The notes under the pieces are model-generated. The model did no database searches, was not told where the DNA came from, and saw nothing but the letters and a program-made list of their open reading frames with translations. 21,391 nt of DNA from a virus: positions 1 to 21,391 of the IMG/VR virus record IMGVR_UViG_3300028738_000083, one strand, 5' to 3'. The first letter of the stretch is position 1, and every line of letters starts with the position of its first letter. A program made the translations under genes and the position numbers. Positions 1 to 7,408 of this stretch are shown here, piece after piece.

Positions 1-1
1 T

Positions 2-400
2 ATTTTAAATCTGTTAAGCAATTACCAGGTTACTGCTCCAGCTAATTTTTTCGCACTGGATCCACAACGATTTGATTGCATCATTATGAATCCACCTTTC
101 TCAATGAAATACGCTTATGGTGTACCTGAAGATTTGAATATGAACGGTATGAGGTTAGGATATCATATACTGCTGCAGTGTATGAAAATGTCAGATCATG
201 TAATTGCCCTGATGCCACTTTTTACTATTTCCGACTCAGATGTGCGCCTGCGGTACCTCAAACAATTCGGATTGAAATCGATCACCATTTTACCCCGGAA
301 GACTTTTAAGTATGTACGGATCCAGACCGCGGTTTTCGAGTTAATAAAAGGCTGGCAGGAACCAACCGTATTCGAAGCATTTGAATTAATGCAGGCATAG
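2..400 (+). CDS. DNA adenine-N6 methyltransferase, 3' end (5'-truncated by window)
   Basis: The frame is open from base 2 to a TAG at 398-400, so only the C-terminal 132 residues are present and the true start lies outside. Residues 25-34 read FDCIIMNPPF. The NPPF tetrapeptide preceded by a hydrophobic strand ending in acid-Cys-Ile-Ile is motif IV of the N6-adenine DNA methyltransferase family and forms the target-adenine pocket. The S-adenosylmethionine-binding motif I should lie upstream of the window. The remaining approximately 100 residues look like the end of the Rossmann-like core, with the strand sequence HVIALMPLF. In a phage such an enzyme usually masks restriction sites or marks phage DNA. 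A terminator follows directly, so this gene closes an upstream operon. The family call is fairly sure; specificity and solitary versus R-M status cannot be read. Confidence 0.72.
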   Translation: MLNLLSNYQVTAPANFFALDPQRFDCIIMNPPFSMKYAYGVPEDLNMNGMRLGYHILLQCMKMSDHVIALMPLFTISDSDVRLRYLKQFGLKSITILPRKTFKYVRIQTAVFELIKGWQEPTVFEAFELMQA

Positions 401-414
401 CAACAATGATACTG

Positions 415-443
415 AAGCCAGATCCGCCCGGGTCTGGCTTTTT
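415..443 (+). terminator. Rho-independent terminator after methyltransferase gene
   Basis: AAGCCAGA at 415-422 pairs perfectly with TCTGGCTT at 433-440 around a 10-nt GC-rich loop and is followed by further T residues. It sits 15 nt after the methyltransferase stop codon, consistent with the end of a transcript. Confidence 0.8.
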
Positions 444-570
444 ACTTCCTGATCCGGCCGCGGGGCCTCCTTATTTTTTTTCTCCCATCCACATCTCTTA
501 AACAGTAATACAATAGAAACTTTTAAAAGGAACTCTTAAACAATTTTAAGAGTATAAAAAAAAGTTTTCG

Positions 571-757
571 GCTTACAACCTTACAACCTACCATATAAAG
601 CACTGATTTATAAAGCGTATGAGGTTGTAAGTGACCCCAAAAAACAAGGTTACAACCCACTTACAACCGCTTACAACCAAAACAAGGTTACAACCGTGTT
701 TTTGCTTTCAACGTATTGCATATCAAATAAATAAAAAGCGGTTGTAGGTTGTAAGTG
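571..757. repeat. Cluster of TTACAACC boxes, iteron-like or operator-like
   Basis: Eight exact copies of the octamer TTACAACC lie within 187 bp. Six are on the + strand (starting 573, 581, 650, 661, 671, 688) and two on the - strand (623-630 and 747-754); a one-mismatch inverted copy (740-747) abuts the last. Longer shared words are visible: CACTTACAACC occurs once direct and twice inverted, ACAAGGTTACAACC occurs twice, GCTTACAACC occurs twice. The stretch has no coding potential and is AT-rich between the boxes. Dense mixed-orientation boxes like these are typical of replication-initiator iterons or multi-site operators. No replication gene is visible next to it, so the binding protein is unknown. 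Confidence 0.8.
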
Positions 758-778
758 GATTTTGAAAAACTTTTTTAT

Positions 779-812
779 TTTGGCGTTTTTCGAAGGAATT
801 CTATTATCTTAG
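779..812 (+). promoter_or_regulatory. Putative Bacteroidota-type promoter for the gene at 864
   Basis: TTTG at 779-782 and TATCTTAG at 805-812 (one mismatch to TAnnTTTG) are separated by 22 nt, slightly longer than usual. The start codon is about 50 nt downstream. This is a moderate match only. Confidence 0.35.
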
Positions 813-821
813 CGTAATCTG

Positions 822-857
822 TTCGGGAAAATTGAAGAAATATCAATTTAACCCGAA
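822..857 (+). promoter_or_regulatory. Leader hairpin upstream of the gene at 864
   Basis: TTCGGG (822-827) pairs with CCCGAA (852-857) and AAATTG (829-834) with CAATTT (844-849), giving a 12-bp stem with a small 1x2 internal loop and a 9-nt apical loop. It lies between the putative promoter and the start codon, ending 6 nt before ATG, so it could affect ribosome access or mRNA stability. No T tract follows, so it is not a typical terminator. Confidence 0.5.
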
Positions 858-863
858 AGTTCT

Positions 864-1382
864 ATGATCAAAAATGCGAAGTATAGACCCAAACCTCAGG
901 TAACTATCAACCTCGATCCGATTCGCGAAGCTTATTGCCGCTTTATTTTCAAGACTCCAGAGAACCAGCCCGAAATAACCATACATCTGAAACACGATCT
1001 GGGTATGCTCATTCACTCACATGTAAGATCGAGCCATTGTTTTCGCAAAAGTCCTTCCCTTATCAATCCGGTTACCATTATTTTGCCAACCAACCCCGTT
1101 AATCAAAACGGTATTCTTTCGGGCTTCCTGTTTGTCGACAGCTGGGGACTACAAAAAATTGAAAATGCAATTGAATACGACTTTCGAAAGTGGGTTGAAC
1201 GGCGGTACGAAATTGGCTACCGGAAACGCTTCGACCGGAAGGATATTATTGAGGCAATTTTAAGAGGACTGAACGTGCGTAATAACGTAGCAAATTTCGA
1301 CGCGATTAAAAAAATTGACTACCGAAATCATCGGAAAATTGAAGAAATAAGATTTGCAGAACTCTTATTATCTGATACTTAG
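864..1382 (+). CDS. Hypothetical phage protein, 172 aa
   Basis: I do not recognise this family. The protein is basic, with no signal peptide or membrane segment. The N-terminal half (about residues 10-90) alternates hydrophobic and polar residues as in beta structure. Residues about 105-150 hold a strongly charged stretch (FRKWVERRYEIGYRKRFDRK) followed by predicted helix and a further basic segment, which could contact nucleic acid. It is preceded by a possible promoter, a leader hairpin and the TTACAACC box cluster, and is followed by a 65-nt AT-rich gap before the next gene. The position between the box cluster and the capsid genes makes a regulator or DNA-binding role possible, but this is inference. 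The ATG at 864 is the first in frame after the hairpin. Confidence 0.7.
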   Translation: MIKNAKYRPKPQVTINLDPIREAYCRFIFKTPENQPEITIHLKHDLGMLIHSHVRSSHCFRKSPSLINPVTIILPTNPVNQNGILSGFLFVDSWGLQKIENAIEYDFRKWVERRYEIGYRKRFDRKDIIEAILRGLNVRNNVANFDAIKKIDYRNHRKIEEIRFAELLLSDT

Positions 1383-1447
1383 ATACTTATAATATTATTA
1401 TATACTTACTGTAAATAAACCGTGTTTTTACTATAAAATTTCAGGCC

Positions 1448-1888
1448 ATGGAAACAAAACTTTTATCAACCGACCGACCAATTTCAATCGATTACGTTTT
1501 TCAGACAGATGTTGAATCGATCAGTAACATTGATGCAAATACCCGGGCCGTAATTTTTAAAGCCGGAAAAGCCTGGAATGCGATTGCGACCACCATCGGA
1601 ACCATCGATTTTCAGGACTCACCCGAAGCAACAGCCGCTGGAACAATTTATAATAATAAACTTTCGGCAGTTTGTCCGGGTCACGAAGAAAGCACCCCGG
1701 GAGATATCTCCAGCATTTCAGGCCGTATGGTGCTGATCAGGATTACTTATAAAAGTGGTTTTAAAAAATTAATCGGCACGATGGAAGGAGCTCCCCGCAT
1801 GTTTATCGATACATCTTCGAACATTATAACCAGCCGCAAATTAAAGTCCAACTGGAAATCAACCGACCCAAATTTCTGGATACAATAG
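1448..1888 (+). CDS. Possible small virion structural protein, 146 aa
   Basis: The protein has many short beta-prone stretches, and a C-terminal segment (about residues 95-120) reading like a strand-rich fold with GRMVLIRITYKSGFKKLIG. No signal peptide, membrane segment or catalytic motif is visible. It lies immediately upstream of the prohead protease and capsid genes, in the same reading frame as the protease, and is separated from it by its own TAG stop plus 39 nt. Position and composition suggest a small head decoration, tail tube or connector component, but I cannot assign it from sequence alone. The start at 1448 follows an AT-rich stretch with no good ribosome binding site, as is common in Bacteroidota. 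Confidence 0.65.
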   Translation: METKLLSTDRPISIDYVFQTDVESISNIDANTRAVIFKAGKAWNAIATTIGTIDFQDSPEATAAGTIYNNKLSAVCPGHEESTPGDISSISGRMVLIRITYKSGFKKLIGTMEGAPRMFIDTSSNIITSRKLKSNWKSTDPNFWIQ

Positions 1889-1913
1889 TCCTTTAAATGC
1901 CATAGCACCCGAA

Positions 1914-1946
1914 GTAATATTGTATCTATGAGAGATACAGTATTAC
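1914..1946 (+). promoter_or_regulatory. 14-bp hairpin with the protease start codon in its loop
   Basis: GTAATATTGTATCT (1914-1927) pairs with AGATACAGTATTAC (1933-1946) over all 14 positions, with one U-G wobble. The 5-nt loop ATGAG begins with the ATG (1928-1930) of the S49 protease gene. As RNA this would present or sequester the start codon; as DNA it is a near-perfect palindrome suited to a dimeric binding protein. There is no T tract after it. Confidence 0.7.
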
Positions 1947-2899
1947 GACAGCAATGGCAGTTCCTGCTTACCTCGCAAATTTACCGTGGTTTGTGGGCGA
2001 TGCATCCCGGACAGGCCATGTCTCAGGGAGCAACCATTCAGCAATTAATGAACCGTGACTGGGCTGGATCTGATCAGACTGAAGATCTGGACAAAACCCG
2101 TGGCCGTTCCGCTCTTCCTGTTGCTGTGATATCAGCTGCCGGACATTTGTTTTCAGGATCCGAATCGTTCGATAAGGTTCCCCAGGGATCAACCGCGGTA
2201 ATTCCACTAAAAGGTACCATGCTGAAATACGGTACCATGTGTACATATGGAACCGAAGAAATTGCCGGACAAATTTTGGAAGCCGGTTCTCACCGTAATA
2301 TTTCATCCGTAATTATCGACATCGATTCGGGTGGAGGTGCTGTTGATGCAGTGGCGCCAATCGTTCAATCGATTATCAAGATCAGGAACGAAGCCAAAAA
2401 ACCTGTTGTTGCCAGCGCCGATTTATGTGCGAGTGCCGCCATGTGGGCAGCTTCGGCATGTACCCGCATAGTTGCCAATAACGAAATTTCTGCTGAATTC
2501 GGTTCTATCGGAGTAATGATGAGCTTCATGGATATCATTCCATACTACGAAAAGGAAGGTTTCAAATTCCATTCTATTTATGCTCCTGAGTCAGATTACA
2601 AAAACAAGCCTTTCCAATTAGCACTGGAAGGTAAGTACGAAGAAATTCAGAATGAAGAGCTTTCACCGCTTGCCCTTTCTTTCCAGAATGCCATTAAAGC
2701 CAACCGCGGTTCGAAACTTAATCTGGAAGTACCTGGATTACTCAATGGGCGAATGTTCTTCGCCAAAAATGATAAAGATAATTCACTTAACGCCAAAGAG
2801 GTGGGTTTGATTGACGAAGTTGGAACGTTTGACCTGGCTGTCAGGTTAGCGCGAGACTTAGCCAGATCAGCCTTTGTGGAAAAATACGTTCAATCTTAA
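1928..2899 (+). CDS. S49-family (SppA-like) prohead protease
   Basis: A serine peptidase of the SppA/ClpP fold, expected to act inside the prohead on the capsid protein's N-terminal region and on itself. The core spans about residues 88-310: strand VIPLKG (91-96), the oxyanion-region signature IDIDSGGGAVD (130-140), nucleophile Ser169 in CASAAMW, the FGSIGVM segment (191-197), and DYK with Lys225 as the probable general base. The Ser-Lys spacing of 56 residues fits the family. The first approximately 85 residues are an extension, including a segment with LTSQIYRGLWAM that resembles the N-terminus of other phage S49 enzymes. At 323 aa it is the usual length for a single-domain phage enzyme. 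An in-frame TAG lies 42 nt upstream and 1928 is the only ATG between. The capsid gene starts 12 nt after the stop. Confidence 0.88.
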   Translation: MRDTVLRQQWQFLLTSQIYRGLWAMHPGQAMSQGATIQQLMNRDWAGSDQTEDLDKTRGRSALPVAVISAAGHLFSGSESFDKVPQGSTAVIPLKGTMLKYGTMCTYGTEEIAGQILEAGSHRNISSVIIDIDSGGGAVDAVAPIVQSIIKIRNEAKKPVVASADLCASAAMWAASACTRIVANNEISAEFGSIGVMMSFMDIIPYYEKEGFKFHSIYAPESDYKNKPFQLALEGKYEEIQNEELSPLALSFQNAIKANRGSKLNLEVPGLLNGRMFFAKNDKDNSLNAKEVGLIDEVGTFDLAVRLARDLARSAFVEKYVQS

Positions 2900-2910
2900 A
2901 TTTTACAAAA

Positions 2911-4356
2911 ATGTTTAAACACGCACTGAGCATGGTTTTAGGCTTTTTGGGAATCGAAGCATTTGCGAAAGCAGATGGTAAATCGACACTTTCCGAAGAG
3001 CAGAAAAAACAGCTTTCCGAAGAATACGGAGAGCAGTTTGTATCCAAGTTCGAGGCTGATCTGGCAAAATTTGAAGCTAATGGAGAAGATCCACTACGCG
3101 CCCGCCTCGAAGTGAAACTGAACAATCTTGATGCTATCGTTGCAAAGCAAGAAAAAGCTCTGGAAACAATGAAAGCCGAGAATGTAACCCTTAAAGGACA
3201 GGTTGAAAAACTTGCCATTGTAACTGAGCCGGAACCGGCTGCTGAATACGTTTCGAACGAAAAAGGCAAAAAAGTTTTGAAATTCAAACCAAACATGGCA
3301 CATCAGCACAATAAAATTGCTGCTGATTACCTTGCTGGAGATCACCGCGTACTTGCTGCCGGTGAAACAATCACTGTCGATTCGGTAATTTCCGAATTTG
3401 GCGCTTTGATTGACTATGTGAAGCTGGACATGATTGGCCAGATCTTCCAGGGCTTTGAAACTGCTCAGTATTTGAACTGGAAACGCGAAATTCATTCGTA
3501 CAAGGCTGAAAAATCGTTGATCACTTCGGTGATTCAGCAATTTGTTCCAAAATGGACACCGCTGGGTGCCACCTCATTCACTCCGCTCACAATTCCATTG
3601 CGCCGGTTTAAAATCAACGTTCCAATTACTCCAGCTGATGTGAAAGATTGGATTTTCGGAATGTACGACGAATCGAAAGATTTGGAACAGCATCCGATTA
3701 CTCAGTATATCGTTAATCAACTGATTGCCCCAAAAGCAATGGAAGATTTGGATGATATTTGCGCAAACGGTGAATTTGACGAGCTCGTATGGGCTAATGT
3801 TGATGATGGTGATGCTGGTCAGGATCCTTTGAAATCAATTGATGGTTTCCTTACTCAATTGAGTAAAGACAAAGCTTTGGGTGCAGCCAAAAAAATGAAT
3901 TTCATTCCATTGGCATCGGTTATCACCGACGCTAATGTTTTGGCACAGGTGAACTTGTTTGTTGATTCGATCGACAAAAAGTACAAACGCCGCGACATGC
4001 CAGTGTTCATTGACCCAACTTTATACCGTATGTACAAACGTGCATACAAAAATAAATTTGGCGAAGGTTCTTCTGATCCTCAATTTGGTGGTGATGTGAT
4101 TGATTATACCCGCAACCGGCTTGTTCCAATGTACAACCTTACCGAAAAGGGTGCAATTTTTACCACTCCAAAAGAAAACTTCATCGGTTTGCGTCACATT
4201 AACGAACCAGGAGCTACCAACCTTAAAATGAAATCGTACGATTACGATGTGCATGTAATTGGTGAATTCCGTTTCGGTATTGGTTTTGCAATTGCTGAAG
4301 CTGTATTCTATTTCATTCCTGATGAAGTAGTTGATTCGGCCGGTGCCGGTGTATAA
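2911..4356 (+). CDS. Major capsid protein (HK97-like) with N-terminal scaffold-like segment
   Basis: 481 aa. About residues 20-115 are charged, rich in Glu, Lys and Ala and likely coiled-coil (the stretch around QKKQLSEEYGEQF and the heptad-like segment near LDAIVAKQEKALETMKAE). This matches the delta/scaffold domain that HK97-type capsid proteins carry and lose to the prohead protease encoded just upstream. From about residue 125 onward the sequence is globular. A long segment with IPLRRFKINVPIT (about 232-244) and a Gly/Phe-rich C-terminus (GEFRFGIGFAIAEAVFYF) resembles capsid proteins of Bacteroidales phages. A mature subunit of roughly 360 residues is inferred. No separate scaffold gene is visible. 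A hairpin follows the stop codon, as is common after highly expressed capsid genes. Confidence 0.82.
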   Translation: MFKHALSMVLGFLGIEAFAKADGKSTLSEEQKKQLSEEYGEQFVSKFEADLAKFEANGEDPLRARLEVKLNNLDAIVAKQEKALETMKAENVTLKGQVEKLAIVTEPEPAAEYVSNEKGKKVLKFKPNMAHQHNKIAADYLAGDHRVLAAGETITVDSVISEFGALIDYVKLDMIGQIFQGFETAQYLNWKREIHSYKAEKSLITSVIQQFVPKWTPLGATSFTPLTIPLRRFKINVPITPADVKDWIFGMYDESKDLEQHPITQYIVNQLIAPKAMEDLDDICANGEFDELVWANVDDGDAGQDPLKSIDGFLTQLSKDKALGAAKKMNFIPLASVITDANVLAQVNLFVDSIDKKYKRRDMPVFIDPTLYRMYKRAYKNKFGEGSSDPQFGGDVIDYTRNRLVPMYNLTEKGAIFTTPKENFIGLRHINEPGATNLKMKSYDYDVHVIGEFRFGIGFAIAEAVFYFIPDEVVDSAGAGV

Positions 4357-4363
4357 CCCATAG

Positions 4364-4389
4364 AGCAGCCCCGAGTAATCGGGGTTGCT
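4364..4389 (+). terminator. Hairpin terminator/attenuator after capsid gene
   Basis: AGCAGCCCCGA (4364-4374) pairs with TCGGGGTTGCT (4379-4389) over 11 bp with one G-U wobble and a GTAA tetraloop. The downstream tract is only TCTCT, so partial termination or 3'-end protection of the capsid mRNA is as likely as full termination. Confidence 0.65.
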
Positions 4390-4416
4390 TCTCTAATCTC
4401 TAAATAATTAAATATC

Positions 4417-4974
4417 ATGAAATTGATTTTATTATATGTACCGGTAAGCGTACCAAAAACGGGAGCAAATCCCGGAAGGCCAAAAGGAAAAGACGAAAAT
4501 ATCATCATTGTTCGCACTGCTGATATTGAAACATTCCCGACCCGTGACGCCAATGGCGTGAAAAGTGTAGCCCTTTCGAACTTAGTTCTGAAAACAGGCG
4601 CAAAAGCCATTGCCATTTATGCCACCCCGTCAACCATCAAACGGTTTGATACCGGCGAAGGTGATCCTGATGCCAAAGGTTGGCTGAATAACCTCGAATT
4701 TGAACATCCTGGTGATGAAGTTGGACTGGAAGAATTTTTGGAAAACAACATCAATGAAAATTTGATTGCGATTTCCAGCCGTCGCAACTGGGCCAGTGTG
4801 AAAATTCACGGTACCATTGAAGAGCCGCTTCAGTTTGATGCTGAACAGCAAGATGACAAAGATGGTTTAAAATCGACTATCAAATTGAAATCCATCATGC
4901 GCGGTCCTAAATCGATGGTTTACCTGGGAACAAAACCAGCTCTCGATACCGATAGCGGTGGTTTAGGAGTTTAA
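4417..4974 (+). CDS. Putative tail-tube-like or other virion protein, 185 aa
   Basis: The protein resembles proteins I have seen directly after capsid genes in Bacteroidales prophages. It has an N-terminal strand LILLYVPV, a phrase with GRPKGKDENIIIVRT, an acidic middle with GEGDPDAKGW, then an FEHPGDEVG segment and a C-terminal strand-rich part including KIHGTIEEPL. The acidic middle followed by repeated beta strands and a short flexible tail (GGLGV) is compatible with a tube-forming protein. The evidence is pattern and position, not a motif. It is a single gene between two hairpin terminators, suggesting a high-level mono- or bicistronic transcript with the capsid gene. A head-decoration protein is the main alternative. 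Confidence 0.6.
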   Translation: MKLILLYVPVSVPKTGANPGRPKGKDENIIIVRTADIETFPTRDANGVKSVALSNLVLKTGAKAIAIYATPSTIKRFDTGEGDPDAKGWLNNLEFEHPGDEVGLEEFLENNINENLIAISSRRNWASVKIHGTIEEPLQFDAEQQDDKDGLKSTIKLKSIMRGPKSMVYLGTKPALDTDSGGLGV

Positions 4975-4997
4975 GCCGATTAAATCCAATACGTGAA

Positions 4998-5026
4998 AGC
5001 CTGCAGATATCCTGCAGGCTTTTTTT
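4998..5026 (+). terminator. Strong rho-independent terminator
   Basis: AGCCTGCAG (4998-5006) and CTGCAGGCT (5012-5020) form a perfect 9-bp stem with a 5-nt loop, followed by six further T residues. It closes the capsid-region transcript. The gap to the next gene also holds a 12-bp palindrome TTGCAATTGCAA at 5037-5048, which may be an operator or chance. Confidence 0.9.
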
Positions 5027-5083
5027 AGTCCTTTTATTGCAATTGCAAATCAGGCAAATTCGGTAAACTCTAAATTTTATCAA

Positions 5084-6019
5084 ATGGAAGTACCTGTTAT
5101 TACACTACAAAACACGAAGGCCGAAATATTTGCAGCTTACCAGGGAAAGTTGCAATATATTGATGATTGCTTAAAGGAAAATCAATGGCTTCAGGATCAA
5201 CTTAAAGAATGTAAAAGTCAATTGGAAGCACCTGCAAATCAACCATTGGCTGAACTAATCTCAAAGCCTGAACATGTAACCGTTTGTATTCCTTATGTGA
5301 GAAGCTTAGCACAGGGTAACGAATTACAATTGGCTATCCGCGGATGGGCTGAAAACTTCAAGCAAGGAATGAACATTGTCGTGATCGGTGACCGTGAAGA
5401 CTGGATGAACGATTTGGTTCATGTGATCGAATGTGAACGGATCAGCAACAACCCACCACTCGATGTGGTACATAAAATGATGCTGGCCATTGAATCTGAC
5501 CAGGTAACTGATAAATTTATCTGGGCAAACGATGATCAGTATCTGATTTCTCCTTGTATGCTGGCCGATTTTGAAACCTTGAAATGCACAGGGAAACTGG
5601 GTGATAAAAACATGGGATCAACCCTTTATCAGCAGAACAAAAAACGAACCTTCGATTTTCTTGTCAAACATGGAGCCCCGACATGGGATTTTTCAACACA
5701 TACTCCATTTGTGTTTGAAAAGGACTTATTAGAAGATATGATTAAATCTTTTGAGCTGACCAAGGAAGCTCATTTGGTTGCAACATTATATTTCAATTGG
5801 TATTTCCCATATTTTATTCCTTACGAATGTGAAGGGCCGATTGCACTCGAAAACGATAACCTAAAAGTTGGAGTTTACCGTCAGAATGCCGATTTGGACC
5901 GTCTTAAAAAACTGATGCCCCGGAAAAAGATTCTGAGCAACTCTGAAAGCGGATGGTCACCGGCCCTTTCCGAAATATTGAACAAGCAATTTGCCTCTAA
6001 ATGCAGGTTCGAAAACTAA
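5084..6019 (+). CDS. GT-A-like glycosyltransferase (Stealth/capsule-type resemblance)
   Basis: 311 aa. About residues 1-55 look like a helical or coiled-coil lead (KENQWLQDQLKECKSQLE). The catalytic-like part starts near residue 65 with strand VTVCIPYVRS, then a second strand MNIVVIGDRED (96-106), and FIWANDDQYLIS at about 145-156. NDD at 149-151 sits where GT-A enzymes have the metal-binding DXD, and the phrase resembles the NDD of Stealth-type capsule phosphotransferases. A His-containing segment STHTPFVFEKD (about 204-214) is a second Stealth-like trait. Substrate unknown. Placed in the packaging run, it may glycosylate a virion component or modify the host surface. It overlaps the next gene by 19 nt. 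The fold call is moderate, the exact family uncertain. Confidence 0.6.
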   Translation: MEVPVITLQNTKAEIFAAYQGKLQYIDDCLKENQWLQDQLKECKSQLEAPANQPLAELISKPEHVTVCIPYVRSLAQGNELQLAIRGWAENFKQGMNIVVIGDREDWMNDLVHVIECERISNNPPLDVVHKMMLAIESDQVTDKFIWANDDQYLISPCMLADFETLKCTGKLGDKNMGSTLYQQNKKRTFDFLVKHGAPTWDFSTHTPFVFEKDLLEDMIKSFELTKEAHLVATLYFNWYFPYFIPYECEGPIALENDNLKVGVYRQNADLDRLKKLMPRKKILSNSESGWSPALSEILNKQFASKCRFEN

Positions 6020-6813
6020 CACTAAAGAACGACCGGGTAAGGGTCGTGGGATGGATGAGAAGCGGCGCACCAACGAAAGAAGGTGTGTCGCTTTATGCAT
6101 CCTTATTCCCGGATCCGGTTTTTCTGGCTAAACTCAAAAAAGATCCGGAAGGGAATCGTGAAGAGTTATACCTGACTTTTTGCGCCATGCTGGATATTAC
6201 TTACCAACGATTTGAACAGATAGTAAACGAATGGCATGCAAAAGAAAAACACATACCAAAACGTACAGAACGAAGTAATGAAGCAAAACAGCAAGGTGCT
6301 GGATCATTGCCTTCAAAAGTTGAAACAAAAAGGAATAGCTCAAGATCCTTCCGTAACGATTGGCCTTTCCTCTCCAGACCGGAATGTCCTCCGCAGCTTA
6401 AGGCATTAGCAGCTGATAAAATTAGTTGCTGGGAGCGATATACCGAAGCCCATAAACAACTGTTCGATTGCTCCAGTGTGGAAGAGTGTTACCAGGTTGC
6501 TTACACCCTGATTGAGAACTTCAAGGAAAACAGACAGATTTTTGAGGAACTTGATTACTATAAGCAACATAAATCGGTTTTGGGTTTGCATCGGATATTT
6601 GGGCAATTTAAGCGATTTGACGAACTCAGGGGCAAAAAGCCTATCGAGCTATTCAAATTATATAACGACACATTACCGCACCGGATTTGGCGCATCAACA
6701 GCGAAATAAAGAAAGGCGATAAACCCCACCTGAACGGTGAACGGGAACAACGACTAGCCGAAGTGCAGGCAGAACTGGCAGAGGTTAAACGATTATTGGG
6801 CATCGATGGGTAA
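6001..6813 (+). CDS. Hypothetical phage protein, 270 aa
   Basis: Not recognised. The protein is rich in charged and aromatic residues and probably mostly helical. Its N-terminal third has a short helical segment (FLAKLKKDPEGNREELYLTF), then a polar, low-complexity linker at about residues 82-118, then a helical C-terminal two-thirds ending in a coiled-coil-like stretch (QRLAEVQAELAEVKRLL). No membrane segments. It overlaps the gene before it by 19 nt and the gene after it by 8 nt, so it is translated as part of the packaging run. The linker plus terminal coiled coil would suit a DNA- or terminase-binding adaptor, but that is speculation. An alternative start is Met18. Confidence 0.65.
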   Translation: MQVRKLTLKNDRVRVVGWMRSGAPTKEGVSLYASLFPDPVFLAKLKKDPEGNREELYLTFCAMLDITYQRFEQIVNEWHAKEKHIPKRTERSNEAKQQGAGSLPSKVETKRNSSRSFRNDWPFLSRPECPPQLKALAADKISCWERYTEAHKQLFDCSSVEECYQVAYTLIENFKENRQIFEELDYYKQHKSVLGLHRIFGQFKRFDELRGKKPIELFKLYNDTLPHRIWRINSEIKKGDKPHLNGEREQRLAEVQAELAEVKRLLGIDG

Positions 6814-7408
6814 ATTCTTCGACATAAAGGATCTGAAGCCAAAGCCAATTGAAAAAGGCGAAGAAACGGGGATATCGACCAAAGAAACAAACTCGAAGTC
6901 GCTCCGGATCCGCTTTGATGAAATGCACGAACAGAAGATTGCAACCATCAAAATGCTGTGCGGTCGTCTTCCGGAAGAAAATGAAGTGTTTTTCCTGGAA
7001 TCAACCAACAGCTTCAATGCCTTTACTTTCATCGTTTACCTGATTAAACATGCCGGACGAATTGATGACCTGTTCATTGCAACCTATTCAATCAATACCC
7101 GGATCCTGGATAGTTTGTCTTCGAGGATCCACAACAATGAGATCGGAGAAATCTGCCTGTATATCGCTGAAAGTATCAGGTACCGGATGCCGAAAGTAAA
7201 GGACCAGCTCGACATGATGATCAAGAGCATGGATAATTTTCAGGTTGAATATGCCTGGACACATAAAAAAGTGATTGCCGCCCGTGTGGGCGATGCTCAT
7301 TATGTGATCGAAGGATCGGGAAACTTTTCGGAAAACAGCGCAGAGGAACAATACATTTTCATGAGATCAAAACGAATTTATGAATTCAGAACCGGATATA
7401 CTAAGTGA
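6806..7408 (+). CDS. PLD-like protein with a single HKD motif
   Basis: 200 aa. The C-terminal half carries an HKD-type signature: His153-Lys154-Lys155, an Asp at 163, then EGSGNFSEN with Gly170, Ser171 and Asn173, and Glu180/181 just after. HxK...GSxN is the hallmark of the phospholipase D superfamily. The Lys-Asp spacing is longer than the classic four residues. The first half (LFIATYSINTRILDSL at about 89-104) matches the conserved strand-helix that precedes the motif. Only one motif is present, as in Nuc-type PLD nucleases that dimerise to build the active site. The first approximately 40 residues are polar and variable. Location two genes before the terminase region suggests a DNA-processing or nuclease role. 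Overlaps its neighbours by 8 and 29 nt. Confidence 0.6.
   Translation: MGKFFDIKDLKPKPIEKGEETGISTKETNSKSLRIRFDEMHEQKIATIKMLCGRLPEENEVFFLESTNSFNAFTFIVYLIKHAGRIDDLFIATYSINTRILDSLSSRIHNNEIGEICLYIAESIRYRMPKVKDQLDMMIKSMDNFQVEYAWTHKKVIAARVGDAHYVIEGSGNFSENSAEEQYIFMRSKRIYEFRTGYTK

Noticed and set aside
571-757. CRISPR array interpretation of the TTACAACC cluster
   Set aside because: Units are short, in mixed orientation and with irregular spacing; no repeat-spacer periodicity.
1886-1930. Possible readthrough fusion of the 146-aa gene with the protease across a TAG codon
   Set aside because: The two are in the same frame with only 39 nt between, but the TAG context has no readthrough signal, and the protease N-terminus looks like a genuine start.
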